A DNA stretch of 64,000 nt from Candidatus Poribacteria bacterium (lineage in GTDB: Bacteria; Poribacteria; WGA-4E; WGA-3G): contig JAJDWA010000070.1 in assembly GCA_022825825.1 (NCBI GenBank), positions 1 through 64,000 on the forward strand, in the 5' to 3' direction. The position numbers were made by a program, and so were the translations under genes. Positions 1 through 8,599 of this stretch are shown here, piece by piece. Within the stretch, counting starts at the first letter, position 1; every line of letters starts with the position of its first letter. Below the pieces are notes generated by a model. The model saw nothing but the letters and a program-made list of their open reading frames with translations. It ran no database searches and had not been told where the DNA came from.

Positions 1-429
1 AGGACACACTGGTCAAGCAAACCGAGGATTAACACTCCCATAATTTAGGTTTGCTTGCCATTTTCGTAATTATACCAAATTTTGCAAAAAAAAAATCAAG
101 TTAAAAATGTGAAAAAATTGGGAATTATTAGAATTTTGAGGGATTAAGAGTAAAAATTCGCGAAATTTGCGCTCTTTTTTGGATGAAGGCTATATTTAAG
201 CACACCATCAGCATCGTAAAGATTTGAATTTCCAGGTGAATAGACTTCAGTCTTGATCAAAAACTTAACGGTGAACCTGCAACGCTTAGCGTTGAGCAGG
301 TATAAAGAACATTATAGTAAAACCCACAATTACCTGGACGTTTGGCGAGGTTAGGAAACCTCGCCAGCAGTGGGTGTTGAAATAGGTTGTGCATTGAGGT
401 CTTTACATATTTTTAGATTTTACTATAAA
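1..429. other. Intergenic repeat-bearing region
   Basis: No coding sequence is visible here. The first 260 bases are AT-rich and featureless to me. A perfect hairpin lies at 275-301 (arms ACCTGC/GCAGGT enclosing AACGC/GCGTT). From 312 to 430 there is a palindromic repeat that starts TTATAGTAAAACC and ends TTTTACTATAAAA and holds a GGCGAGGTTAGGAAACCTCGCC palindrome-like core. The same terminal sequences recur at several other places in the window. An IS982-type element sits directly against its right end. Confidence 0.5.
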
Positions 430-430
430 A

Positions 431-1356
431 ACCTAAGTTGCCACCTATAAAATACTTCTAAATCCATGGGATTTGCTCTATAATGTTTTTATCCTAAAAA
501 GACAAAAGGAGAAACCCCATGGACTTAACCATTGCAGCAGTTTACACGATTTGTGACGATCTTTTAATTTCACTCGGTCATCAAACGCATCCACAAGCAC
601 AAATGACAGATGCTGAAGTGATGACAACTGCGATTATCGCAGCACAATATTTTGGAGGCAATCATCAAAAAGCTTGCTCTGTTCTGAAAACTACCGGATA
701 TATCCCGAATATGTTAGGACACTCCCGATACAATCGTAGACTTCATCGGATACCTCATTTATTTCAAATACTTTTTGAGTATTTTGCCCAAATCTCTAAA
801 TCCAATAATCCGAATGGTATTTACGCGATTGACACCTATCCCGTTGCTGTATGTGACAACATTCGGATTAGTCGGTGTCGCCTCTATCAAGGTGAAGAAT
901 GGCGTGGCAAAATCGCAAGTAAACGCCGCCACTTTTATGGTCTCAAAGTGCATCTAATGGTCACTGAAAGTGGACAGATTGTTGAAGTTTTCTTCACCCC
1001 TGGCAAGTGGAACGATGTCAAAGGTATGCGATATTTTCCTTATGATTTAGCACAAGGTTCTGCGGTGTTTGCGGATAAAGCATATTGCAACTACGGTATT
1101 GAAGATGCCCTAAAGGAAGCCGGCATTGACTTTAGACCGCTGCGTCCAAAGAACGCAAAGCGTCAGTTTCCACCTTGGGAAGTTTATCTGCAACATTTTC
1201 ACAGAAAACGGGTTGAAGTGACAAATAGTCTGATTGCACAACTATTACCGAAGTCAATACACGCAGTGACTGCGACAGGTTTTGAGTTGAAACTATTTTT
1301 GTTTATTATCGCAACTAATATAAAACAACTTTATGGCGATAGGTAGCAACTTAGGT
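431..1356 (+). mobile_element. IS982-family insertion sequence, complete
   Basis: One transposase gene (519-1346) is enclosed by near-perfect terminal inverted repeats. The left end at 430-448 reads aacctaagttgccacctat; the right end at 1339-1357, complemented, reads aacctaagttgctacctat, so 18 of 19 positions match. The five bases TAAAA occur on both sides (426-430 and 1357-1361). That could be a short target duplication, but the sequence is low-complexity and IS982 duplications are often longer. The transposase stop codon lies inside the right repeat. A TATAAT box at 479-484 and an AAAGGAG ribosome-binding site before the ATG suggest the element carries its own promoter. It looks intact and potentially active. 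Confidence 0.85.
519..1346 (+). CDS. IS982-family transposase
   Basis: This 275-residue DDE-type transposase fits the IS982 family in length and pattern. The expected acidic triad can be placed at AIDTYPV (first Asp, about residue 105), FADKAY (second Asp, about 188) and KRVEVTN (Glu, about 233). The N-terminal part is a helical DNA-binding region with the MTDAEVMT stretch typical of this family. It starts at an ATG with a good AAAGGAG site eight bases upstream. There is no frameshift or internal stop. It is the only open frame in the element, as expected for IS982. Confidence 0.9.
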   Translation: MDLTIAAVYTICDDLLISLGHQTHPQAQMTDAEVMTTAIIAAQYFGGNHQKACSVLKTTGYIPNMLGHSRYNRRLHRIPHLFQILFEYFAQISKSNNPNGIYAIDTYPVAVCDNIRISRCRLYQGEEWRGKIASKRRHFYGLKVHLMVTESGQIVEVFFTPGKWNDVKGMRYFPYDLAQGSAVFADKAYCNYGIEDALKEAGIDFRPLRPKNAKRQFPPWEVYLQHFHRKRVEVTNSLIAQLLPKSIHAVTATGFELKLFLFIIATNIKQLYGDR

Positions 1357-1475
1357 TAAAATACTAAAAATTGTCCAAACTTTTGTGCATTTATAAAAAA
1401 AGTCATTTTATGCAACCTTTTTATTTTTGGTACGCGTTATTAACTTACAAAGACATTTTTATTTTGAGGAGACAC

Positions 1476-4400
1476 ATGAAAATCAACGACTTTGTACTAA
1501 TCCAGCGCACCTTAGATGGTGACCAGAAAGCGTTTACCGAACTCGTAAACAGGTATCAAAAATGGGTACATTCCCTTGTATGGCGAAAGATTGGTGATTT
1601 TCACACTGCAGAAGAGATTACACAGGATATCTTCCTAAAAGTTTACAAAAAGTTATCAACCCTAAAACCTCCAATGCATTTTCCGGGATGGTTATACGTC
1701 ATAACATCGAGGCACTGTATTGCGTGGCAGCGAAAAAAACAGCAACCAACTAAATCTCTGGAGGCTATGCCTACAACAGAACTTGAGGAATTGTGCTATA
1801 CGCGTTATGAGGTAGAGCGCGAAAATATATTATCAATTGAGCACCAGCGTGAAATTGTCAGACGTCTTCTTCAGAAACTCCCAGAGAGCGAGCGTACCGT
1901 CGTAACGCTGCACTATTTGGCAGAAATGTCTTGCGAAGAAATTAGTCAATTCTTGGGAGTTTCGCAGAACACCGTTAAAAGTCGGCTCCACCGTGCCCGC
2001 AAGCGATTGGAGAAACAGGCACACCTACTCCACGATGCATCAGGTGCCTTCCAATTACCGCCAACCCTAACTGAAAACATCATGCGTGAAATTGGGCACA
2101 TCAAACCGACATCCACTACCGTAAGCAAGCCTTGGATGCCGTGGGGACTCTCGTTTGCATCGGTCCTTTTGGTTCTGCTAATGGTAGGTATGGGACCTCG
2201 TGCGTTATCGCGTTTCCAGAAGCCCTACAGTTTGGCAGCGGCATCAGAGATGAAAATAGAATTGGTTGACACACCTATTGTCCTTGAATTAGAACGCAAA
2301 TCCAACGCGCTGACTCAAATTGGAAGAATCGACGCACTTGGAAAAAATAGAGAAACCGGATCCCAAGCGGAATCACTATTTTTTGCAGCTGCACAAGCAG
2401 AAGAGACCGACCTTCCTGCAGCAAAACCTGAATGGCTTCAGACAAAAGGACCGGGAGGTATTGGGGGTTCAGGCGCAAAACTCTTTCTTACGTCCGACCA
2501 ATCCCTTTATGCGATTACAAGAACAGCGCTTTATAAACTCACAGAGAAAGCAGACATGTGGACACTTGTCAGTTCCAGTGCTCCGAATCAGATATTTGAT
2601 GGAGTGATGACGGAACGCGACGACACCCTTTACCTCCTTACTTCCAATGAAATCTTAGCCTCAATTGATGAGGGTAAGACATGGGATAACCTCGGCAGAC
2701 GCCCAGAAGGTCATGCCGTTGCATTGGTTGCCACGGATACGGCGATATACCTCGTCCTCAAAACAGATGTCTTTCGTCTTCGTTTTGAGGATATCGGTCA
2801 TGCGTGGGAACTTATAGGAGATACCTTGCGTGCCTTACAAGACGACGTCCCGGAGGCGGTCAATCCCAAAACCCGTCCTAATCGTGATGCTGCAGACAAT
2901 CCCAATTTTCGGCCCGGTCTCGCCGCTTGGGATGCATTTGCCCTCAACAACCCTGTTTTCCGCATTTGGGACGCACTCGCAATTGACAACACCCTGTTTA
3001 TTGGAACAAGCCAAGGGCTTTTCCGATTTACCGATGATTGGGAGAAATTAGAAGTGCCAACATCACACGGTATCAAATCTTTGGCAGCCGCAGAAGATAG
3101 ACTTTATGCAGGCACAATCGTTGGACCTCCGATCCCTATGGTCGGGCAGGGGACTATTCCGATCCCTATGGTCGGGCAGGGACCTATGGGGATAGGAACC
3201 CCTCGCGGAGGAGTATTCTCTTCCACTGACCTTGGCGATACCTGGACCGATATTACACCGAAAACCCACATACATTCAATGGGCACTGTTGAGGTTGTTA
3301 CAGTCAGAGACACACTGATATTGTTTGGTTATGGTTTACGCTCTCAAGATGGTGGCAAAACATGGACAGTTCCTGAAGGGGACCTTAGGATGATTAGCAT
3401 GTCTCCTACTATCGCGTTAGACGAAAACAACATATATAATATCAGCAACGGCGGAATAAGACGTACAATAGACGGCGGTGTCACGTGGCATCCATTTATG
3501 ACCGGAATAGTAAATTCTCACGTTCGAAATCTGATTATGAACAAAAACGTTCTCTTCGCGCAAACACCTACAGAACTGCTCAAATCCGTAGATGGCGGGG
3601 AGTCCTGGGAATCTGTTGACTTAATAAGTACTGACGAAAAATCACTACCTTTTCTTAGAAAAACGCGAATGAAAGTTGCAGCAGCCAATGGTATTCTATA
3701 TGCAAGCAATAGTCAACCTGATGGTGTCACGCTCTTTCGTATTTCTGATGGCGGTGATGTGTTCCTATCCGTTGAAGGTGTGCCGGATTTTGCAGTAGAC
3801 ACCTTAGAAACGGAATTGGATAAAAAGTTAAAGATCGAATCTGTTAAAGCAGCAGAACAGTTTCAGGCAGAATGGGAGAAAAAGCGTGAGGAGCTAATAA
3901 AAAACAATCCTAATGTTGACATTGACAAAGCGATGAAACAGTTTCATGCGGAACAGATAGAAACGCGTAAGAAAGCATCGGGGATTGTTATTCAGACGAT
4001 AGGGAACAATCATGATCTTGAGAAGGCAATGGAGCAGCGGTTTGCTATTGCCGCACAAGACAAGATCGCTGCAGAACAGAGGACAAATGGAACATTTACA
4101 GTCGCTGACGATACCGTCTTCATGGTATTCAGGCATAAACTGTTCAGATGGCGGTTCGGTGAAACGGCGTGGCACGACACAGGTTTGAGTTTGGAAGATC
4201 AAGACGAAATCTCACCCATCGGTGAAGAAAGGTTCACGCTTGCTGCTTCTGGGAACACTGTCTATGTCGGTAAACCGGGGGGAGAGCTTTTCTTGTCTGA
4301 AGACATCGGTGACACGTGGCGTGATGTCACTGCAGACCTGCCATTTCCTGGATTTTTTAAGGAGATACTGTTCGCGGGTTCAACTGTCTATATTTTAACG

Positions 4401-4688
4401 GATATAGGTGTCATAAGTTCACGCGATGGCGAAACATGGCAAACATGGCACGACCTCACCGATGTTGATGGGAATGTAATTTTCATAGACAGGATCGCAG
4501 GCGATGGCAAAACTGTTTACGGTGTATGTGATAGCGGTATCTATCAAGCAGATAAGCAGGCAAACACATGGAAACAGGTTATCCCAGAATTGCCACACAG
4601 GGCAACCTCCTTAGCCGTTGATGGCAATACATTTTACATCGGCACACGGCAAAACGGAGTGTACCGCTTCCAGCGTCCTGATCAATAG
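1476..4688 (+). CDS. ECF sigma factor fused to membrane helix and Asp-box beta-propeller
   Basis: The 1070-residue protein joins three parts. Residues 1-180 are an ECF-type sigma-70 factor: region 2 around FHTAEEITQDIFLKVY and region 4 around LPESERTVV...EISQFLGVSQNTVKSRLHRAR. At about 220-240 there is one hydrophobic helix (WGLSFASVLLVLLMVGMG). From about 320 to the end the chain holds at least seven Asp-box/BNR motifs of the S-x-D-x-G-x-T-W kind (for example SIDEGKTW, SSTDLGDTW, RSQDGGKTW, KSVDGGESW, LSEDIGDTW), as in sialidase-like or photosystem II stability-factor propellers. A charged helical insertion lies near 780-870. I chose the ATG at 1476 because GAGGAGA precedes it; an upstream TTG at 1371 lacks a site. 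I infer a membrane-tethered sigma factor with an outside sensor propeller. No separate anti-sigma gene lies nearby. Confidence 0.8.
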   Translation: MKINDFVLIQRTLDGDQKAFTELVNRYQKWVHSLVWRKIGDFHTAEEITQDIFLKVYKKLSTLKPPMHFPGWLYVITSRHCIAWQRKKQQPTKSLEAMPTTELEELCYTRYEVERENILSIEHQREIVRRLLQKLPESERTVVTLHYLAEMSCEEISQFLGVSQNTVKSRLHRARKRLEKQAHLLHDASGAFQLPPTLTENIMREIGHIKPTSTTVSKPWMPWGLSFASVLLVLLMVGMGPRALSRFQKPYSLAAASEMKIELVDTPIVLELERKSNALTQIGRIDALGKNRETGSQAESLFFAAAQAEETDLPAAKPEWLQTKGPGGIGGSGAKLFLTSDQSLYAITRTALYKLTEKADMWTLVSSSAPNQIFDGVMTERDDTLYLLTSNEILASIDEGKTWDNLGRRPEGHAVALVATDTAIYLVLKTDVFRLRFEDIGHAWELIGDTLRALQDDVPEAVNPKTRPNRDAADNPNFRPGLAAWDAFALNNPVFRIWDALAIDNTLFIGTSQGLFRFTDDWEKLEVPTSHGIKSLAAAEDRLYAGTIVGPPIPMVGQGTIPIPMVGQGPMGIGTPRGGVFSSTDLGDTWTDITPKTHIHSMGTVEVVTVRDTLILFGYGLRSQDGGKTWTVPEGDLRMISMSPTIALDENNIYNISNGGIRRTIDGGVTWHPFMTGIVNSHVRNLIMNKNVLFAQTPTELLKSVDGGESWESVDLISTDEKSLPFLRKTRMKVAAANGILYASNSQPDGVTLFRISDGGDVFLSVEGVPDFAVDTLETELDKKLKIESVKAAEQFQAEWEKKREELIKNNPNVDIDKAMKQFHAEQIETRKKASGIVIQTIGNNHDLEKAMEQRFAIAAQDKIAAEQRTNGTFTVADDTVFMVFRHKLFRWRFGETAWHDTGLSLEDQDEISPIGEERFTLAASGNTVYVGKPGGELFLSEDIGDTWRDVTADLPFPGFFKEILFAGSTVYILTDIGVISSRDGETWQTWHDLTDVDGNVIFIDRIAGDGKTVYGVCDSGIYQADKQANTWKQVIPELPHRATSLAVDGNTFYIGTRQNGVYRFQRPDQ
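3129..3181 (+). repeat. 30-bp in-frame tandem repeat inside the propeller
   Basis: The unit beginning ccgatccctatggtcgggca at 3129 is repeated from 3159 with a 30-base period, encoding PIPMVGQG twice and a third degenerate Pro/Gly-rich stretch after it. The repeat keeps the frame and falls in what is probably a loop between propeller strands. The DNA copies are identical over 23 bases, so the duplication is recent or conserved by conversion. Confidence 0.8.
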
Positions 4689-4959
4689 ACTCTGAATTTA
4701 ATTACACCCTATCTCATAAATCATTTGTAGGGCGAGGTCTCTGTGCCTCGCCTGCTTCTTTTTGTCCAGCAAAACATGCCAAAAAATTATTCTGTCTTTC
4801 TCCTTTTTTGACAGAAATGTATATTTCTGCTAAAGTGTTAAACATCAATTTTCTTAGAAATCTACCATAGTGGAAATTTAACCTACACTCTCGCCAAATC
4901 ATTTATGAAAGTAAGGAGAATCGGCATCCACAGATTGCTCTCGCCAAAGGAATTTGCTT
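4689..4959. repeat. Intergenic repeat with GGCGAGG/CCTCGCC hairpin
   Basis: The stretch between the sigma-propeller gene and the enolase-superfamily gene holds a TCTCATAAAT end followed by a TGTAGGGCGAGG...CCTCGCC hairpin near 4726-4750. The same motif, TGTAGGGCGGGG...CCCCGCCC, recurs around 56770-56850, and TCTCATAAA ends occur at 8797-8889. I take these as members of one dispersed palindromic repeat family. A 62-codon minus-strand open frame across it is not convincing. Confidence 0.5.
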
Positions 4960-6231
4960 ATGAAAGTCACAAATATAGAACGGACCTTAGTTGATGTTCC
5001 CTTCACACCGCGCCAACAAGAAATTACTACACAAAGCGTATCTACCGTTTACAACTGGTCACTCCTTGAACTATGCAAAGTAACAACTGATACTGGACAC
5101 ATCGGGTGGGGTGAAACCGTCATCCACTATACCTATTCCCGTGTCAGCGACTCGAGCGTCGAACGTGTGCTTGGACAAAGTCCCGCTGAATATCTGAACG
5201 ACGACTCACTCGGTGCGGGGCTGCAGATGGCACTTTTTGATGTTGTTGGTAAAATCTTGGAAGTGCCGGTTTATCGCCTCCTTGGAACGCAGTGTCGAGA
5301 TGCTGTGCCTATCTCATGGTGGAGTATTGATTCATCACCTGAAAATTGGGCAGCGGAAGCAGCCGATGCGGTAGAAAAAGGGTATACCAGTTTTAAAAAC
5401 AAACCGCGTCCATGGTGGGATATTGTCAAGCAGGTAGAGGCTATCGCAGAAGTTGTGCCCGCTGATTTCAAACTGGATTTAGATCCGAACGGTTGTCTAC
5501 GCGATGCTGATACCGCTATCCCCATTTTACGAAAACTCGCTGCACATCCGAATGTGGCAATCTTTGAATCACCAATTCCGCAAGGAGATGTAGAGGGCAA
5601 TAAACAAATTCGGCAGGCAATTGATTGTCCAATTGCGATGCACTTCGGTTCACCCCCTTATACCACCTGTATCCGTGAAGATGTGTGCAACGGTTTTGTG
5701 ATTGGTGGTGGCAAATCTCGGACGATGTACGATGGGTACCTCAGCGCAGCAGCCGATATGCCGTTCTGGTTACAAATCGTTGGTAACGGATTGACAACGA
5801 CATGGGCAGCACATCTTGGAAGTGTGCTTACACATGCCACCTGGCCCGCCATCACCTGTCTCAATCTCTATAGTGAACATCTGCTTACAAAACCGATAGA
5901 AGTTTCGGATGGCTGCCACACCGTCCCCGATGCACCCGGATTAGGTGTTGAGGTTGACGAAGCGGCGATTGAGAAGTTTCGCGTTCCCGACGAAAATTTA
6001 GATGATGACGGATATACCATTCACCCACATCCACGGATAATCAAAACAGCAGTCTATCCGGATGGAAGTTGTATCCACATGGCAGGCGATGGTTTGAGTT
6101 ATTTCAACGCTGGCAACGGTGATGCTTACGTAGAAGGCGCGCGTCTTGAGCTCACCTTTGACGATGGCACAAAAGAATGGTCAGAACTGTATGAAAAGGC
6201 ACAAGAAACTCCTGTGCATGCGCGTTGGTAA
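4960..6231 (+). CDS. Enolase-superfamily (mandelate racemase/muconate lactonizing) protein
   Basis: The 423-residue protein has the capping domain and barrel of the mandelate racemase/muconate lactonizing group. Visible landmarks are a K-x-K pair (FKNKPRP, about residue 142), the first metal ligand in KLDLDPNG (about 171) and the second in FESPIPQ (about 202). The place where the third acidic ligand is usually found reads IAMHFGSP, and the usual lysine strand before the Gly-Gly reads GFVIGGGKS, so the active site departs from the textbook pattern. Family members act on acid-sugar or related carboxylates; the substrate here cannot be told. I chose the ATG at 4960, nine bases after AAAGG, over a TTG two codons upstream. 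It stands alone, with repeats on both sides. Confidence 0.75.
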   Translation: MKVTNIERTLVDVPFTPRQQEITTQSVSTVYNWSLLELCKVTTDTGHIGWGETVIHYTYSRVSDSSVERVLGQSPAEYLNDDSLGAGLQMALFDVVGKILEVPVYRLLGTQCRDAVPISWWSIDSSPENWAAEAADAVEKGYTSFKNKPRPWWDIVKQVEAIAEVVPADFKLDLDPNGCLRDADTAIPILRKLAAHPNVAIFESPIPQGDVEGNKQIRQAIDCPIAMHFGSPPYTTCIREDVCNGFVIGGGKSRTMYDGYLSAAADMPFWLQIVGNGLTTTWAAHLGSVLTHATWPAITCLNLYSEHLLTKPIEVSDGCHTVPDAPGLGVEVDEAAIEKFRVPDENLDDDGYTIHPHPRIIKTAVYPDGSCIHMAGDGLSYFNAGNGDAYVEGARLELTFDDGTKEWSELYEKAQETPVHARW

Positions 6232-6267
6232 TTTTCATTGTCGGTAGGGTCGAGCGCAACGGAACGT

Positions 6268-6409
6268 TTTATAGTGAACTTTGAAAACAGTGATACACAT
6301 TTTCTGTCCGAGCGATCTCCGAATCGCGACGCACCTCTCTGATAGTCGGGAATCGGGGTCCCTCCTACAGATCAAAATGTCCAGAGTTAATTCTAAAGTT
6401 TACTATAAA
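6268..6409. repeat. 142-bp palindromic element, copy 1
   Basis: It starts TTTATAGTGAACTTTGAAAA and ends TCTAAAGTTTACTATAAA, giving imperfect terminal inverted repeats. Inside are the two arms CGATCTCCGAATCGCGAC and GTCGGGAATCGG..TCCCTCCTAC. It is the reverse complement of an element of exactly the same length at 37019-37160. It has no coding capacity and looks like a MITE or large REP-type element. Confidence 0.75.
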
Positions 6410-6446
6410 CCGCGCCTGCCCTCCGGCACAGGTTATATCGTAGGTG

Positions 6447-7379
6447 CTAACGTTTTGCCTTCAGCGCACCCCAGACGGTTGACAACTTCTGAATAGGTGC
6501 AACACTTAGACCAATACCAGATTCATAATTGCGGATCACTTCTTCATGCGTAAGAGCCCGATCATAAATTCGGACTTCATCAAAAACGCCTTGAAAAAAG
6601 CCTAATACATCCTTCCCATTATCATTCACAGCACCCAGAAAAATAGGTAGTGTATAGGGGCGGACGTCGTTAGGTAATGTGCAACCAGTTCCCTTGCCAA
6701 GTTGCTCCATATCAAGATAGAGAACCCTTGTTAAACAGTTCCCTCCATGCACAGGTCTATGTCTTATTTGAGGAGGCACAGGCACATTTCTTAACTTATC
6801 CAATTCTTCATCATTAGCTGACCTTGATGTCCAAACGATGTGGTGCCACTCACCATCTGAAACGGGTTGCTCCCCTCCAGAGGCACCGCCAGCACAGCCA
6901 TTCCCGCTTTTTGTAGAATAATGTGTAAACAAAATATCTTCTTTGGTCTCATATACGGTATGACCTGATTTTATTGCAGTATTAAGAAGAATGCCATAAC
7001 CCATGTTATTATTGCCACCGCATTCATTGACTTTATAGATCGCACTCCAGCGTTTCCTATTGCTTGTTTTAAACCATGCTTCAAAAGTATACGAACCAAT
7101 TCGACTACCAAAATTGCCTGCGTTTGGCAATCTCACATAATCACCAACGCCGTCTAATTCAAGTCCTTGCTTCAGGTATCCTCTGGCTATCTTTGGATTT
7201 CCCATAATCGCTGCATCGTTTTCACCCCAAACATCCTCAACTGACCTATCGTTAATAGTATGTTGATCAAAAGTCCAATAACTCACAAGCCCATCTGTTA
7301 CGATGGTCTTTGCATAAGCATTGACAGTGAGCATAAAACCAATGACCGTGAATGTGAGTAGCAACAGGAATCTTTTCAT
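6447..7379 (-). CDS. Secreted LamG-domain protein with C-terminal W-G-x-L-K ending
   Basis: The 310-residue protein opens with a clear signal peptide (MKRFLLLLTFTVIGFMLTVNAYA). Residues about 30-285 form a LamG/concanavalin-like jelly roll: DGLVSYWTFD, QGLELDGVGDYVRLP, YTFEAWFKT, GEWHHIVWT and FDEVRIYDRALTHEEV are all hallmarks of the family. Such domains bind sugars or serve as adhesion modules. The last 15 residues, ending KLSTVWGALKAKR, resemble the end of the upstream neighbour (PVQWGELKK), which suggests a shared C-terminal tag. The ATG is preceded by AAGGAGG. It lies 30 bases downstream of the TolB-like gene on the same strand, so the two are probably co-transcribed. Confidence 0.8.
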   Translation of the reverse strand: MKRFLLLLTFTVIGFMLTVNAYAKTIVTDGLVSYWTFDQHTINDRSVEDVWGENDAAIMGNPKIARGYLKQGLELDGVGDYVRLPNAGNFGSRIGSYTFEAWFKTSNRKRWSAIYKVNECGGNNNMGYGILLNTAIKSGHTVYETKEDILFTHYSTKSGNGCAGGASGGEQPVSDGEWHHIVWTSRSANDEELDKLRNVPVPPQIRHRPVHGGNCLTRVLYLDMEQLGKGTGCTLPNDVRPYTLPIFLGAVNDNGKDVLGFFQGVFDEVRIYDRALTHEEVIRNYESGIGLSVAPIQKLSTVWGALKAKR

Positions 7380-7409
7380 AACAATACCTCCTTGTTCTCC
7401 GTGATCGTA

Positions 7410-8417
7410 TCAATCTGAATACGTCTTTTTGAGTTCACCCCACTGCACGGGATGCTTTCCTGCAGGAGAGATGGCCTGAGCACCGTCAACCCAATCTAAA
7501 TTCCATTTATCACCAGGATCATGCGTCAACTGCCTAATTTTTTTCGTTGCGAGGTTATATCTATAGACTTGCACATAACGAATCGGGTCCCGTCGATTAT
7601 CAAAATCAACGATACCACTGAAAAGCACCGACCTACCTCTATTCATCCAGGCAACAGAACCAGGCATAATATCTTTCGGAATATCCAACGTCTGTGGCGC
7701 ACTACCATCTGCTTTGCGTGTAATATATCGGTAAGTGCCTGCATTAAAAACCCAAGCACCACCCTTTTCGAAACGTAGGTCTGTTTCTGTATACAGAATA
7801 CGTTGACCGTTTGTCGACCATCTTGGATTGCCGGGAGCCATCTTTTTATTTAGCGGTATCCAAGGACGAGCGTCTGTGCCATCGGCATTCATCATCCAAA
7901 GATTGTGTTCCTCCCACCACCATTCTTCTTTGAGAAATATAATTTTCTTTCCATTAGGCGACCAGTCAAAGTCACGCAATCTGATGTCGGAAATCTGCGT
8001 GATGTTCGTAGTTTTAATATCCACAACGTAGAGCCCGGCATTTGCACCACTGTCTATCCCCCGACTGATGAGAAGTTTTTTGCCATCCGGTGAAAACGCT
8101 AACCTCTCGTCGCGCCCCTCTTTTTGATTCGTGAGTTGTCGCACATTCGTGCCGTCAGCGTTCATTATGAAAGTTCTGTATCTGGCGCGATCTGATGGAT
8201 CTGTGTCCCGCAAAAAAGCGATCTGTTGTCCGTCTGGAGACCAGCGAGGTTTCGTATCATTATCTGGATAATCAGTGATCTGCGTGATGCTGTTGCCATT
8301 ATCGTCCATCACATAGATGTTAGAATCGGGGAATTGGTAGGAACTAAAAACTATTTTTGCACTGGCAGCCGCCGCAAATAACAGGATTAGGCTGAGGGTT
8401 GTTTGAAATATGCGCAC
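7410..8417 (-). CDS. Secreted TolB-like (PD40) beta-propeller protein
   Basis: The 335-residue protein starts at a GTG (8417) right after a perfect AAGGAGG at 8424-8430. The open frame runs upstream to an ATG at 8594, but that extension has no ribosome-binding site and places the signal peptide internally. After the signal (RIFQTTLSLILLFAAAASA) come repeated PD40 blades of the type NIYVMDDNG...ITQITD...PRWSPDGQQIAF, FIMNADGTNVRQLTN and LAFSPDGKKLLISRG. These are shared with TolB and many exported propellers that bind proteins or sense ligands. The C-terminus ends PVQWGELKKTYSD, echoing the LamG neighbour. The function beyond a secreted propeller is unknown. Confidence 0.8.
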   Translation of the reverse strand: MRIFQTTLSLILLFAAAASAKIVFSSYQFPDSNIYVMDDNGNSITQITDYPDNDTKPRWSPDGQQIAFLRDTDPSDRARYRTFIMNADGTNVRQLTNQKEGRDERLAFSPDGKKLLISRGIDSGANAGLYVVDIKTTNITQISDIRLRDFDWSPNGKKIIFLKEEWWWEEHNLWMMNADGTDARPWIPLNKKMAPGNPRWSTNGQRILYTETDLRFEKGGAWVFNAGTYRYITRKADGSAPQTLDIPKDIMPGSVAWMNRGRSVLFSGIVDFDNRRDPIRYVQVYRYNLATKKIRQLTHDPGDKWNLDWVDGAQAISPAGKHPVQWGELKKTYSD

Positions 8418-8599
8418 TGTTTTCCTCCTTGATTGATATAGACAATGATTGATATAGACAATATAGGTGTTACCATATTTGTGCAATTTACGTGCCATTC
8501 CAAAATCGCTGAATACCTGCGAATTTTGGTTTAAAGGTGAAACCACCTGCCCAATAACGTGCAAGGAATGTTCATGCTGCACAATACGGTGCATTGTCT

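Noticed and set aside
759-953. Minus-strand open frame inside the IS982 transposase
   Set aside because: It is a shadow of the transposase in another frame, with no ribosome-binding site or family likeness.
4714-4902. 62-codon minus-strand open frame between the sigma-propeller and enolase-type genes
   Set aside because: It reads through the palindromic GGCGAGG repeat; similar peptides arise from other copies of that repeat, so it is not a gene.
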